Origin: Marivirga sericea | GTDB lineage: Bacteria > Bacteroidota > Bacteroidia > Cytophagales > Cyclobacteriaceae | DNA: 64,000 nt | Direction: 5' to 3' | NCBI RefSeq assembly: GCF_900177665.1 | Contig: NZ_FXAW01000003.1 | Location: forward strand, 336,655-400,654 | In this document: one piece after another, positions 17,364 through 26,217 of the stretch | Numbering within the stretch: the stretch's first letter is position 1 | Layout: each line of letters opens with the position of its first letter | The notes under the pieces: model-generated | Databases searched by the model: none | What the model was told of the DNA's origin: nothing | What the model saw: the letters and a program-made list of their open reading frames with translations, nothing else | Position numbers and translations under genes: made by a program

Positions 17364-18543
17364 GTTTTAACCTCCTATTTTTATTTGATTCAACAACATA
17401 ATGATCGATTAATGGAGCAAACACATTCATTAAAAGAATGGCTAGCATGATTCCCTCAGGATAAGCAGGGTTAAAAACTCTGATAATAACCGTCAATATC
17501 CCAATTAAAAATCCATATATCCATTTACCAGTTTCTGTATGAGCAGCTGATACAGGATCGGTTGCCATAAAAACTGCACCGAAGGCCAAGCCGCCTATCA
17601 CTAAATGATAATGAGCTGGCATATCCATGAACGCATTGTAACCAATAGCGTTAAATCCTAACCCCATTAGCCAAGCACCAGCGAAAACACTGAATATAAT
17701 TTTCCAACTTCCCACTCCAGTTACTATTAGGATTAATGCACCTATTAGTACCATCAAAGTTGAAGTTTCACCAATTGAACCTGGTATTGCTCCTAAAAAC
17801 ATGTTTTTAAATGTGTACATTCCTTCAGCCCAATAGCTTGAAAAAGAACTCATTACAGTTCCGGTACCATTCAAGGCAGTATCATAAGCAACCGCTAAAG
17901 CAGTTGCTCCAGAATAACCATCCACAGCTGTTGCATCACCTAAATAGGTCCAAACCTCACCTGAAATATCAGTCGGATAAGCAAAATATAAGAATGCTCT
18001 GGCAGTCAATGCTACATTTAGTACATTCATCCCAGTTCCACCGAACACTTCCTTCGCAATAATCACTGCGAAAACTGTAGCTAAAGCCACTTGCCATAGT
18101 GGAATATTAGGAGGCATAATTAATGCAATTAACATACCCGTTACCAAGTATCCTTCATTGATAGGATGGTTCCGAATTACACAAATTGTAAATTCAGTAC
18201 TAAGTCCCACTGCATAAGAAACAATTACGATTGGAATTGCCTGAATAGCGCCAACCCCAATTTTTTGGATAAAAGTAGCAGTTTCGCCTAAAGCTAGGAA
18301 ATGCTGATGACCAATATTCCAGATACCAAACAATAAGCAAGGGATCATGGCGATCACTACTGTAATCATGGTTCTCTTTAAATCATTTGCATCTTTTATT
18401 TGGGCTCCTTTTTTCCCTGTAACTAGCTTAGGTCTGAAAAGGATTGTACGATGACCTTCATACAACGTATAGTACTTCTCGTATTTGCCGCCTTTTTCAA
18501 AAAGAGGCTCCACTTTATCGAAGAATTTTTGTATTGGATTCAT
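17350..18543 (-). CDS. nqrB: Na+-translocating NADH:quinone reductase subunit B
   Basis: A 397-residue membrane protein with about ten helices, homologous to RnfD. G-Y-S-G-A-T-A-L near residues 207-214 contains the covalent FMN site Thr. F-G-G-T-G-M-N-V-L-N-V-A-L near 166-178 and M-A-T-D-P-V-S-A near 328 are family landmarks. It forms the quinone-reducing and sodium-translocating core with NqrD and NqrE. It starts 51 bp after nqrA and overlaps nqrC. Confidence 0.95.
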   Translation of the reverse strand: MNPIQKFFDKVEPLFEKGGKYEKYYTLYEGHRTILFRPKLVTGKKGAQIKDANDLKRTMITVVIAMIPCLLFGIWNIGHQHFLALGETATFIQKIGVGAIQAIPIVIVSYAVGLSTEFTICVIRNHPINEGYLVTGMLIALIMPPNIPLWQVALATVFAVIIAKEVFGGTGMNVLNVALTARAFLYFAYPTDISGEVWTYLGDATAVDGYSGATALAVAYDTALNGTGTVMSSFSSYWAEGMYTFKNMFLGAIPGSIGETSTLMVLIGALILIVTGVGSWKIIFSVFAGAWLMGLGFNAIGYNAFMDMPAHYHLVIGGLAFGAVFMATDPVSAAHTETGKWIYGFLIGILTVIIRVFNPAYPEGIMLAILLMNVFAPLIDHYVVESNKNRRLKRATV

Positions 18544-18594
18544 ATTTTATAGTATGATTATATTAACTGATATTAATCTCAAGGATTAACTACC

Positions 18595-19959
18595 TTATCC
18601 ATTTATCATTAAATTGATTCCCTTTCTTAAAATGCCTTGAAGCTCATGTTTAGAAGCATCTATGAATTCACATAATGCAACATCTTCCTCAACCAGTTCG
18701 AAAATGCCTAAAGCTTCCATTTCGTCAAAATCTTCTGCCATAATAGCTTTGAACAAAAAATTGGGCAAAATGTCCATTGGTAGAACCTTTTCAAATTCTC
18801 CCGTCATCACAAAAGCTCTTTCTTCACCGTTTGTATTAGTATTTAATACATATTCCTTCTTCTTATTTAAGAAAGACAACAATCCAATTGCCCTGTGAAA
18901 ACTAAGTTTTGAAGTAGTTGGTTTCAACCATCCTAACAATTCTTCAAAATCTCCTTCAGGAACAACTGTAATTTGCTCATCATAATATCCTAAATACCCA
19001 TCTGCCTGAATTCGTTCCCCAGTTAATGGATTTCCTGAAATATATCTTACATGATCGCCAGAAATATTATCTTTAATGATATTCTTAATGGAAGCTCCCA
19101 CATAAGTTTGGTAATACTGTGGTGTCTTCACCTCAGAACCCGTTAAAGCAACTTTTTTAGAGGCGTCATATTTACCTGTTAAGAAAAGTTTACCGATTTG
19201 AATAATACCATATGGCTTCACAGTCCAAGCTATATCTCCTTTATTAATAGGGTCAATGTGATGAATTTGTACACCTACATTTCCGGATGGATGCTTTCCT
19301 GAAAATTTATTGATTTGAACACCTTCTGCTTGGCTGAACATTTTTAACATCTCTTTATCTTCAGAAATGTTAATATGTACTTTTCCTTGAGTGAATTTTT
19401 TCATCACTTCAAGTCCAGCAGCAAAAGCTTCCTCTTCTTCTTTGTAAATGAAATTATAATCGGGAGCCAAAGGATGTGTATCAAAAGCAGAAACAAAAAT
19501 TGCTTTTGGTGCATCTTCAGGATTAGCTACTATACCATATGGTCTTTGAATGATGTTAGGCCAAACTCCGCTCTTCATCATCGCTTCTCTGGCTTTCTCA
19601 ACATCTAAAGATTTGATATCAGATTTCGAATGTTTACCAAAATCTAAAAATTCAACTTCTTTATCAGCTAAAATTCTTAGTTCTAATAACTTTCGCTTTT
19701 CTCCTCTTTTGACTTCTGCTACTTCTCCGCTTACTGGTGAACAGTAATATACATCTGGAGCCATTTTGTCATAGATGAGTGGAGTACCCGCTTTAACTGA
19801 ATCGCCTTCTTCTACCAATAGTTTCGGCCTAGTAATAGCCGGGAAATCTGTTGGTTTAATGGCGAATGTTTCCGGTTTAGGTGCACTTGATATGTTATTA
19901 TCAGCTTTTCCAGCTAAGTTAATATCAAAACCTTTTTTAAGTTTAATGGTATGAGACAT
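18595..19959 (-). CDS. nqrA: Na+-translocating NADH:quinone reductase subunit A
   Basis: A 454-residue cytoplasmic-side subunit. The N-terminus M-S-H-T-I-K-L-K-K-G-F-D-I-N-L-A-G matches the family start, so I choose the ATG at 19957-19959 over a TTG five codons further up. Residues K-P-T-D-F-P-A-I-T-R-P-K-L-L-V-E-E-G-D and Y-C-S-P-V-S-G-E-V form the biotinyl/lipoyl-like domain seen in NqrA and RnfC. It heads the nqrABCDE operon and has a good promoter element at 19998-20005. Confidence 0.94.
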   Translation of the reverse strand: MSHTIKLKKGFDINLAGKADNNISSAPKPETFAIKPTDFPAITRPKLLVEEGDSVKAGTPLIYDKMAPDVYYCSPVSGEVAEVKRGEKRKLLELRILADKEVEFLDFGKHSKSDIKSLDVEKAREAMMKSGVWPNIIQRPYGIVANPEDAPKAIFVSAFDTHPLAPDYNFIYKEEEEAFAAGLEVMKKFTQGKVHINISEDKEMLKMFSQAEGVQINKFSGKHPSGNVGVQIHHIDPINKGDIAWTVKPYGIIQIGKLFLTGKYDASKKVALTGSEVKTPQYYQTYVGASIKNIIKDNISGDHVRYISGNPLTGERIQADGYLGYYDEQITVVPEGDFEELLGWLKPTTSKLSFHRAIGLLSFLNKKKEYVLNTNTNGEERAFVMTGEFEKVLPMDILPNFLFKAIMAEDFDEMEALGIFELVEEDVALCEFIDASKHELQGILRKGINLMING

Positions 19960-19997
19960 GTCTTTTGTTAACAATGAACCCTTATTTGAAATTGAGG

Positions 19998-20005
19998 CAA
20001 AATTA
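19998..20005 (-). promoter_or_regulatory. -7 element of the nqr operon
   Basis: TAATTTTG on the minus strand matches TAnnTTTG, 38 bp upstream of the nqrA ATG. The upstream sequence is T-rich, without a perfect TTTG at the usual spacing. Confidence 0.5.
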
Positions 20006-20079
20006 AGAATTATTTTGCTAAAAAAAATCTTTTAATATAATAATACTGCAGTTAATTAAATCTATTCAAAACTTTTTGA

Positions 20080-21000
20080 CTAACAGCTAAGAAGACTTTC
20101 GTGTTCAATATTTTCTACGAAATTTTTTACGTTCTCCATTAGCCACATAGGAGTTGAGGTTGCACCACATATTCCCACTGTCTTTTGCCCTTCAAACCAA
20201 AGCGGGTCCACCTCTTTTTCATTTTCAATAAAATAGCTATTGGGATTTTGAGCCTTGCATACCTGATAAAGTGCTTTGCCATTTGAACTTTTTCTACCGC
20301 TAACAAATAAAACCACATCGTGCTGATTAGAAAAATCAATTAATTTTGGCTCTCTATTGGATACCTGGCGACAAATACTATCATTAGCATTGAGAATAGC
20401 AGATTTTTCTTCCTTCAAGTCTTTTTCTGCCTCCTTTAATCGATTCTCTATTTTCTCTTTTATATCGTAAAAGCCTTTTGTACTCTTGGTAGTTTGACTA
20501 AACAAGGTGACAGGTCTTTTAAAATCAATTTTATCTAAATCAGCTTCATCCATTACGATAATGGCATTTCCATTTGTTTGTCCATCTAAACCAGTAACTT
20601 CCGCATGCCCTTTTTTACCATAAATTACAATCTGTCCTTTATCAGCACACATTTTATCATGGGCATTTTTCACTCTGTTTTGTAACTTCAACACAACAGG
20701 ACAGCTGGCATCAATAAGTTCAATATTGTTTTGCATTGCAATCCTATAGGTCTCAGGAGGCTCTCCATGTGCTCTTATTAAGACTTTACAATCGCTAAGG
20801 TTCCTTAAATCATCATGATTGATCACCCTTAAACCTTTATTATAAAGTCTTTGAACTTCCATGTCATTATGAACAATATCGCCCAGACAGTATAATTTGT
20901 CGGAATCACTCATTGCGTCTTCTGCCATTCTTATGGCATATTCAACACCAAAACAATAACCAGAATCCTGATCTATGGTTACTTTAAGTTTACCCATCAT
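20080..21000 (-). CDS. ispH: 4-hydroxy-3-methylbut-2-enyl diphosphate reductase (IspH/LytB)
   Basis: A 306-residue iron-sulfur enzyme that makes isopentenyl and dimethylallyl diphosphate in the last step of the MEP pathway. The three cluster cysteines are in G-Y-C-F-G-V near residue 15, D-A-S-C-P-V-V near 99-103 and A-N-D-S-I-C-R-Q-V near 210. R-A-H-G-E-P-P-E and the family end motif G-A-T-S-T-P-M-W are present. The start overlaps the end of cmk by 11 bp, so the two are co-translated. Two ATGs stand in a row; either could be used. Confidence 0.95.
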   Translation of the reverse strand: MMGKLKVTIDQDSGYCFGVEYAIRMAEDAMSDSDKLYCLGDIVHNDMEVQRLYNKGLRVINHDDLRNLSDCKVLIRAHGEPPETYRIAMQNNIELIDASCPVVLKLQNRVKNAHDKMCADKGQIVIYGKKGHAEVTGLDGQTNGNAIIVMDEADLDKIDFKRPVTLFSQTTKSTKGFYDIKEKIENRLKEAEKDLKEEKSAILNANDSICRQVSNREPKLIDFSNQHDVVLFVSGRKSSNGKALYQVCKAQNPNSYFIENEKEVDPLWFEGQKTVGICGATSTPMWLMENVKNFVENIEHESLLSC

Positions 21001-21679
21001 ATTTAATCATTTTTTCAGTTGCCAATTGCAGAACATATTCTACCTGCTCTGGCAATGTCAATTCACTGGTATCTACAATATATGCGTCATCCGGGATAAT
21101 CAAAGGATTCTCTTCTCTTTCTGAATCCATTTTATCTCGAGCGACCAAATTCTTTTCGATTTCTGGAATGGGAATTAATTGATCTTTTTCAAGTAATTCT
21201 GCTTGTCTTCTCTCGGCTCTTACTGTCAAATCCGCTTTCATAAAAATCTTTAACTCAGCATCTGGAAAAACATTCGAACCGATATCCCGTCCGTCCATTA
21301 CAACTCCCTTCTTCTTCCCCAACTTACGTTGTTGGCTCACCATATTTTTTCGTACTTCAGGTATAGCGCTGATTCTACTTACCTGCTCTGATATATACAT
21401 TTTTCGAATTTCCCCTTCAACATTTAAGCCATTCAAATAAGTTTCGCTAAAAGCTTTTCTTTCATTAAAATTGAAGGAGATATTGATTTCATCAATCGCT
21501 TTTGATACTTCTTTAGGGTTATCAATGGTCACATAATTTTGATGAAAATACAAGGTGACAGCTCTGTACATGGCTCCAGAGTCGATATAGCTGTAGCCCA
21601 GCTGACTAGCCACTTCCTTGGCAGTACTACTTTTTCCACAAGCTGAAAATCCATCTATGGCGATAACAATTTTTCTCAT
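20990..21679 (-). CDS. cmk: (d)CMP kinase
   Basis: A 229-residue cytidylate kinase that phosphorylates CMP and dCMP. I place the start at M-R-K-I-V-I-A-I-D-G, followed by the P-loop G-F-S-A-C-G-K-S-S. An open frame runs 21 codons further upstream but lies over another gene. D-S-G-A-M-Y-R-A-V near 35 and the D-G-R-D-I-G near 130 are substrate-binding motifs. The start is one base after the stop of a small lipoprotein gene and the end overlaps ispH, making a three-gene operon. Confidence 0.94.
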   Translation of the reverse strand: MRKIVIAIDGFSACGKSSTAKEVASQLGYSYIDSGAMYRAVTLYFHQNYVTIDNPKEVSKAIDEINISFNFNERKAFSETYLNGLNVEGEIRKMYISEQVSRISAIPEVRKNMVSQQRKLGKKKGVVMDGRDIGSNVFPDAELKIFMKADLTVRAERRQAELLEKDQLIPIPEIEKNLVARDKMDSEREENPLIIPDDAYIVDTSELTLPEQVEYVLQLATEKMIKYDG

Positions 21680-21680
21680 T

Positions 21681-21818
21681 TCAACAATCTTTAACAGGGC
21701 AAGGCAGTGGCTTTTTCTTAGGCATTGATTTTCTACCACCACTATTAGCGCAGGAGGTTAAAAGAAAACTTAGAATGAGTAGAAAAATTAAATTTAGAAA
21801 TATTGCCTTTTTAAGCAT
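21681..21818 (-). CDS. Putative small lipoprotein (45 aa)
   Basis: A 45-residue frame with a textbook lipoprotein signal: M-L-K-K, a hydrophobic run, then the lipobox L-T-S-C with Cys23. The mature part is only 23 residues, basic, and ends P-C-P-V-K-D-C, so it has three cysteines. The stop TGA is one base from the cmk ATG. A perfect -7 element (21845-21852) lies 27 bp upstream. Small lipoproteins with C-P motifs exist in Bacteroidota but I cannot name a family. It would be anchored in the membrane; its function is unknown. Confidence 0.7.
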   Translation of the reverse strand: MLKKAIFLNLIFLLILSFLLTSCANSGGRKSMPKKKPLPCPVKDC

Positions 21819-21844
21819 CAGTGGTTCTAATTCTGTTTCGGTCA

Positions 21845-21852
21845 CAAATATA
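21845..21852 (-). promoter_or_regulatory. -7 element of the lipoprotein-cmk-ispH operon
   Basis: TATATTTG on the minus strand is an exact TAnnTTTG match 27 bp upstream of the lipoprotein ATG. Confidence 0.5.
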
Positions 21853-21998
21853 AAGGATAAGGAAGGAAAATCATGGATAATTCGATGAAATAGTCAATTA
21901 TCATCAATTACTAATGCAGCTGGAAAAGATTCGCAATTTACACGCGTAACAACAATTAGGTGCTTGTCGTGTTAACTGTACAATCAATCGTAGAAATT

Positions 21999-22481
21999 AT
22001 GAAAAAAGATTCAATTGAATATAATGGTCTTATTGGTGGAATTATCGTGTTTATCGGTCTTGTGGCTTACTTTCTTTTAATGAATGCTGTAGGATTAGAA
22101 CACAATTTAGAACTGCGCGCTTTAAATATCTTCATAATGGGTGCTGGAGTTTTCTATTCCATCAAATCAATTAAGAAAAATAATAAGGATTTCGATTACT
22201 TTAAAGGTATTGGTACAGGAATGTTTACAGCTGTTAGTTCCTCTTTAGCTTTTGCCGTCTTTATATTTATTTATTTATTATCTAATCCCGAGTTTTTGCA
22301 GGAAATAAAAGATGTTGAGCCCTTCGGTAATTATCTTAATGCGTTCCTAATCTCTTTTATTATCATCATGGAGGGGTCAGGATCCGGATTTTTCTTAAGC
22401 TTTGGAATAATGCAGTGGTATAAAAAAAGGACTCCAGAAAAATTTCTCAATGAACAGAGGCACAACCAAGAGAGTAAATAA
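21999..22481 (+). CDS. Small four-helix integral membrane protein (DUF4199-like)
   Basis: A 160-residue protein with four hydrophobic segments (about 8-28, 40-55, 74-96 and 118-140). Start M-K-K-D-S-I-E-Y-N-G-L-I-G-G-I-I and the repeated Gly in the third helix (F-K-G-I-G-T-G-M-F-T-A) resemble DUF4199 proteins, common Bacteroidota inner-membrane proteins of unknown function. I chose the ATG at 21999; a GTG 39 bp upstream is less likely because it would add a polar segment. The family assignment is tentative. Confidence 0.7.
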   Translation: MKKDSIEYNGLIGGIIVFIGLVAYFLLMNAVGLEHNLELRALNIFIMGAGVFYSIKSIKKNNKDFDYFKGIGTGMFTAVSSSLAFAVFIFIYLLSNPEFLQEIKDVEPFGNYLNAFLISFIIIMEGSGSGFFLSFGIMQWYKKRTPEKFLNEQRHNQESK

Positions 22482-22503
22482 AGCATTTTTTAAAGGAGGT
22501 TGT

Positions 22504-22605
22504 ATGGCGACTTTATCTTTTTGGACCGAAGTTTTTTATAAAAACAAATTAACTTCCGTACGAAATTTAGTAGTTTTAGATAAGCTAAATTTTTTAAAAG
22601 GATGA
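22504..22605 (+). CDS. Putative 33-aa peptide with strong ribosome binding site, coupled to next gene
   Basis: The frame begins M-A-T-L-S-F-W-T-E-V-F-Y-K-N-K and ends L-N-F-L-K-G, 33 residues. AAAGGAGG (22492-22499), a near-perfect anti-16S match that is rare in this phylum, stands 4 nt before the ATG. The stop TGA overlaps the ATG of the following gene (ATGA). It could be a leader peptide that couples translation, or chance. No family is recognised. Confidence 0.35.
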   Translation: MATLSFWTEVFYKNKLTSVRNLVVLDKLNFLKG

Positions 22606-22880
22606 ATACAAGGAGAGGTAAAGCTGAAGAGTTCTTTAGCAAAGCGGGTAAAAAAATAGATGATTTATTTTCTGAAATAAGCAAAAGTGACATTTCCGAA
22701 AAACTTGAATTGAAAGAAAGGCTAAGAGAATTAAAACGAAATAAAGAATCATTAGAAAAAGATTTTAATGATTTTACTGAAGATAATAAAGAGGTTTTTA
22801 GAGATATAGCTGATAGTTTTGAAGAGTCTTTTGAAGATATAAAAGATATCTTTAGGAAAAAGAAAAATCAAAATGGGTAG
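22602..22880 (+). CDS. Small charged helical protein of unknown function
   Basis: A 92-residue, highly charged protein without signal peptide or membrane segment. Heptad-like spacing (L-E-L-K-E-R-L-R-E-L-K-R-N-K-E-S-L-E-K) predicts a coiled coil over about residues 30-60. The repeated D-S-F-E-E-S-F-E-D-I-K-D-I-F near the end is acidic and amphipathic. Its ATG overlaps the stop of a 33-codon frame upstream. The last codons overlap the end of the convergent TamL-like gene by 13 bp. I do not recognise a family. Confidence 0.65.
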   Translation: MNTRRGKAEEFFSKAGKKIDDLFSEISKSDISEKLELKERLRELKRNKESLEKDFNDFTEDNKEVFRDIADSFEESFEDIKDIFRKKKNQNG

Positions 22881-25294
22881 CCAATCCCGATGTTAAGAGC
22901 CGGGCCATAATTGGATCTTGTTCCTAGGTTCCATTCGTTTATGGTCCATCTTTCACCTTCGTCTCTTGCCGGGTCATAAAGCTTAAAGGCAAAATCGAAA
23001 CGTAGAATTAAAAACGAAAAGTCAACCCTCAAACCAAATCCGGTACCAATCGCTATTTCCTTATAGAAACGATCTAGTTGAAAACTACTTCCGGGATCAT
23101 CATTTTCGGAAAAAGACCAAACATTTCCAGCATCAATAAAAAGAGCCCCATCTAAAAATTGGACTAAATTTCGTCTTACTTCTAGACTAGCTTCTAAGAT
23201 AATTTCCCCTGGTTTTTCTAAGTTATAAATAAAATTACCGTCCTCATCAGTTTCTACAAAACTTCCGGGTCCTAATCTTCTTGGTGCCCAAGCTCTAATA
23301 CTATTACTTCCACCTGCAAAATAGTACTTTTCATATGGCAGTACGCCCTCTGAGAACTTCCCATATGGTTTAGCAACTCCTACGTTTAGGCGATAAGCCA
23401 AAGTACTTTCTTTTCCATAGGGTATATACGTTCTATAGTCCACTGATGCCTTTAAAAACTGAAAGTATGCTAAAGAATCTGAGTTAATATTTTCACTTAC
23501 TGCATTTATATTCAGTAGATTTCCTCCCGTTTCTAAAAAGAATTTTATGTAACTTGCTCTGCTATTAGCTTGCCCGTAGTTATTGAAATTTTTAGAAATA
23601 TTAATTGAACTACTGGAAACGAAGGAAGGTTGAAAAGTTCTGCTCAACTGCCTTCCAAAACGACTTTCTTCTCCTAAAGTACTGCTGAAGGTTGAATCCA
23701 ATTCTGATTCTATCAAATTGATGTCTGCTAAAGTAAAGTCAAAAATCCACCTTTTTTTATTCTGCCAAGAGTAGCCAAAAGTTCCGTTTAAATTACCTCT
23801 TTCGTATTCTGGCCTTTTAGTATAATTAAATCCTAAACCCGTTTTAGTTTTGGGGTTCAATAACGCAAATCGTGACTTTAGGGTAGTTCCTAATGGGAAA
23901 AGAAAAGTAGGAAAAGTAAAGGACAAATTTGCTCTTGCTTCAGTGGCGGTAGTAACCTGTGTTTGATCTGATAAATTAGCCACTCCTTCGAACCCTAAGC
24001 GCCCTGAAAGCTCCATGATCTCAATTCCTCCAAATGGATTCCTATTTTTTAAGGATACATTGTAAAAGGGGCCAGGCAAACCGAAGGTTACATTAACATT
24101 CACACCAAGCTCATTGCTTAATTGGAATTTCTCCAGAGGACTTGTAAAAATGTTCGCCACAAATTTACTTCCAGCAGTATCATATTTGATATTTACAAAC
24201 CGGAACATATCTAGATTCGCTAATTGCCTTTGAGTATCCAAGGTCTTCTCTAAACTATAATATTCTCCCGGCCTCAGAAAAACTCGCTGATCTAATATTT
24301 TCTTTTTGTAGGAACGCTTGTAATAGGAATAATCAATAGAATTGAATCTCTCAACTTCGCGTTTCGCTCCTCCTAACTGAGTGTTAACATCAGTGGTGAA
24401 ATTCACCTTATCTAGCTTGTAACGTTTATGACTTTTTGCTCCTTGAGGCTTATTAATTAAGATCTCCAAAGCCATAGATGTGGTATCTGGATCCCTGTAG
24501 ACATTATACTCGACAAATTGCCTCGAAAACGTATAATATCCCTTGTCTTTCATAATATTTTCGATTCTTTCGCGCTCTTCCGTTAATTTACTTTGATCAT
24601 ATCTATCCCCTGCTTCTATCAAACTATTTCTTCGAGCACCCACAAGAACACTCTTCATAACCTGATCACCTCCTGTATTATAAAAAACTGTATCGATTAA
24701 ATAAGCGCTCCCTTCCTCGATTCGGTACGTTACTACAACACTTTCGTCTTTGATCCCTCTGAATTGTAAGTCATATTCTACGGTAGCATCAAAATATCCT
24801 TTAGATTCTAAGAAAAGCTGTATTTGATTTTTCGTATTTTCCGTGGCTCCAGAATCATAAACGGCCAAGGGTTCACCCCATCGCATTAATAAATTCCCTT
24901 CTTCCAGTTTAGTGGTATATTTCTGGTTTTTTTTATTTAATTTTCTTTCTAGCCTAGTAGCCCTATTAAACTTTTCTTCTTCTCTGGCTTTTTCTATTTT
25001 TTCAGTTAACTTTTCCTTTAACTCGTTCTTTTCTTTTTCTATTTCATCTTTATCATAATACTTTTTACCAATTTCATAGAAAGCAACATAAGGTGAGATA
25101 GGTAGCAAAATAATTCTCTTATTAGCTTTTTGCTTAAATAAATCATCTATCCTATCAGAAGAAATATTTTCATTACCTTTAATCTTTTGCTTATAGAGTA
25201 GTTTTTCATCATTTTTCAAATAACTTGTACCCACGCAAGACGTGAAAAAAATAATGCTGACCAGCAGAAAGAATTTTATTACTTTTACAATCAA
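22868..25294 (-). CDS. TamL-like BamA/TamA family outer-membrane assembly lipoprotein
   Basis: An 808-residue protein with a lipoprotein signal ending in F-F-T-S-C, POTRA-type repeats, and a C-terminal 16-strand bacterial-surface-antigen barrel. The barrel contains the family motif G-S-N-S-I-R-A-W near residue 665 and R-Y-F-like G-F-G-L-R-V-D-F near 770. A charged coiled-coil insert (K-L-T-E-K-I-E-K-A-R-E-E-E-K) lies near 90-130. TamL is the lipidated TamA homologue of Bacteroidota and helps insert outer-membrane proteins. I use the TTG at 25292-25294, which gives a clean lipoprotein signal; an ATG at 25345 would add 17 residues and overlap the divergent gene. Confidence 0.88.
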   Translation of the reverse strand: MIVKVIKFFLLVSIIFFTSCVGTSYLKNDEKLLYKQKIKGNENISSDRIDDLFKQKANKRIILLPISPYVAFYEIGKKYYDKDEIEKEKNELKEKLTEKIEKAREEEKFNRATRLERKLNKKNQKYTTKLEEGNLLMRWGEPLAVYDSGATENTKNQIQLFLESKGYFDATVEYDLQFRGIKDESVVVTYRIEEGSAYLIDTVFYNTGGDQVMKSVLVGARRNSLIEAGDRYDQSKLTEERERIENIMKDKGYYTFSRQFVEYNVYRDPDTTSMALEILINKPQGAKSHKRYKLDKVNFTTDVNTQLGGAKREVERFNSIDYSYYKRSYKKKILDQRVFLRPGEYYSLEKTLDTQRQLANLDMFRFVNIKYDTAGSKFVANIFTSPLEKFQLSNELGVNVNVTFGLPGPFYNVSLKNRNPFGGIEIMELSGRLGFEGVANLSDQTQVTTATEARANLSFTFPTFLFPLGTTLKSRFALLNPKTKTGLGFNYTKRPEYERGNLNGTFGYSWQNKKRWIFDFTLADINLIESELDSTFSSTLGEESRFGRQLSRTFQPSFVSSSSINISKNFNNYGQANSRASYIKFFLETGGNLLNINAVSENINSDSLAYFQFLKASVDYRTYIPYGKESTLAYRLNVGVAKPYGKFSEGVLPYEKYYFAGGSNSIRAWAPRRLGPGSFVETDEDGNFIYNLEKPGEIILEASLEVRRNLVQFLDGALFIDAGNVWSFSENDDPGSSFQLDRFYKEIAIGTGFGLRVDFSFLILRFDFAFKLYDPARDEGERWTINEWNLGTRSNYGPALNIGIGYPF

Positions 25295-25313
25295 TTTCAG
25301 TGTTATCGAATAA

Positions 25314-26054
25314 ATGCTTACTAAGAATAATACAAAGTTCATCAAATCTCTTCAATTAAAGAAATTCAGACAAAAAGAAGGGCTATTTATAGTTGAAGGA
25401 GCCAAAAATACCCTTGAATTATTAAATTCTTCCTATAAACTGAAATATTTAATTGTCAGCGAAGATTTTTTAAGTAGACATCAAAAGGAGATTAATAGTT
25501 CTGACATTGAGCCAATCATTGTAAAAGAAAAAGAGTTAAGTGCCTTGGGAGCTTTTCAAAGCAATACCGACACATTGGCTGTAGTGCATGAAAAAGCACC
25601 TTTAAAATATAATCCGAGTGGTTTTGATTTAGTTTTAGATGACATAAGAGACCCAGGAAATTTAGGAACTATTATCAGATTAGCAGATTGGTATGGCATT
25701 CAAAATATCATTTGCTCGGAAACCACAGCAGAATTTTACAACCCAAAAGTGATTAGTGCTTCCATGGGTTCCATTTTCAGAACTAATTTGTATCGAAGAG
25801 ATGTGAAAGCATTCTTATCTGAAAATAATAGCAGAAAGGTATATGGTGCGCTACTGGAAGGTAAAAATGTCCATCAAGTTAAATTCGAAGCTAATGGAAT
25901 TTTAGTGATAGGAAATGAATCGCACGGCATTCATCCCGACATTATTCCTTTAATAACAGACAAGGTAACCATCCCAAAAATCGGGCAAGCAGAATCATTA
26001 AATGCCGCAATGGCTACGGCTATTATTTGCGATAATGTATTTAGGAATTATTGA
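25314..26054 (+). CDS. TrmH/SpoU-family RNA methyltransferase
   Basis: A 246-residue SPOUT enzyme that transfers a methyl group from SAM to a ribose 2'-OH in tRNA or rRNA. The N-terminal substrate-binding part starts K-F-I-K-S-L-Q-L-K-K-F-R. The knotted domain has motif 1 D-D-I-R-D-P-G-N-L-G-T-I-I-R near 103-116, motif 2 V-I-G-N-E-S-H-G-I near 200, and motif 3 I-P-K-I-G-Q-A-E-S-L-N-A-A near 222-234. Which RNA it modifies cannot be told. It diverges from the TamL-like gene with only 19 bp between starts. Confidence 0.92.
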   Translation: MLTKNNTKFIKSLQLKKFRQKEGLFIVEGAKNTLELLNSSYKLKYLIVSEDFLSRHQKEINSSDIEPIIVKEKELSALGAFQSNTDTLAVVHEKAPLKYNPSGFDLVLDDIRDPGNLGTIIRLADWYGIQNIICSETTAEFYNPKVISASMGSIFRTNLYRRDVKAFLSENNSRKVYGALLEGKNVHQVKFEANGILVIGNESHGIHPDIIPLITDKVTIPKIGQAESLNAAMATAIICDNVFRNY

Positions 26055-26120
26055 TCTTAAGCATAAAAAACCGGACACCAAAATTACCAGCATAAACAAT
26101 AATTAATCGATAAAACTCTA

Positions 26121-26154
26121 AAAAAAATAGCATCAGGAAAATTCCCGATGCTAT
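26121..26154 (-). terminator. Rho-independent terminator of the secreted protein gene (possibly bidirectional)
   Basis: An inverted repeat GATAGCATC-G-GGAA / TTCC-T-GATGCTAT with one mismatch ends in a T-run on the minus strand, 64 bp after the stop at 26218. The plus-strand side is only moderately T-rich, so it may serve the methyltransferase gene weakly. Confidence 0.7.
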
Positions 26155-26217
26155 CTAAATATTTTATTATAGTATGAGTACGGCTCGACATTGGAAGCTT
26201 AGAAGTATAAAATCAAA

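Noticed and set aside
20139-20339. Minus-strand frame of 66 codons within ispH
   Set aside because: It is an alternate frame inside a complete, strongly recognised ispH gene.
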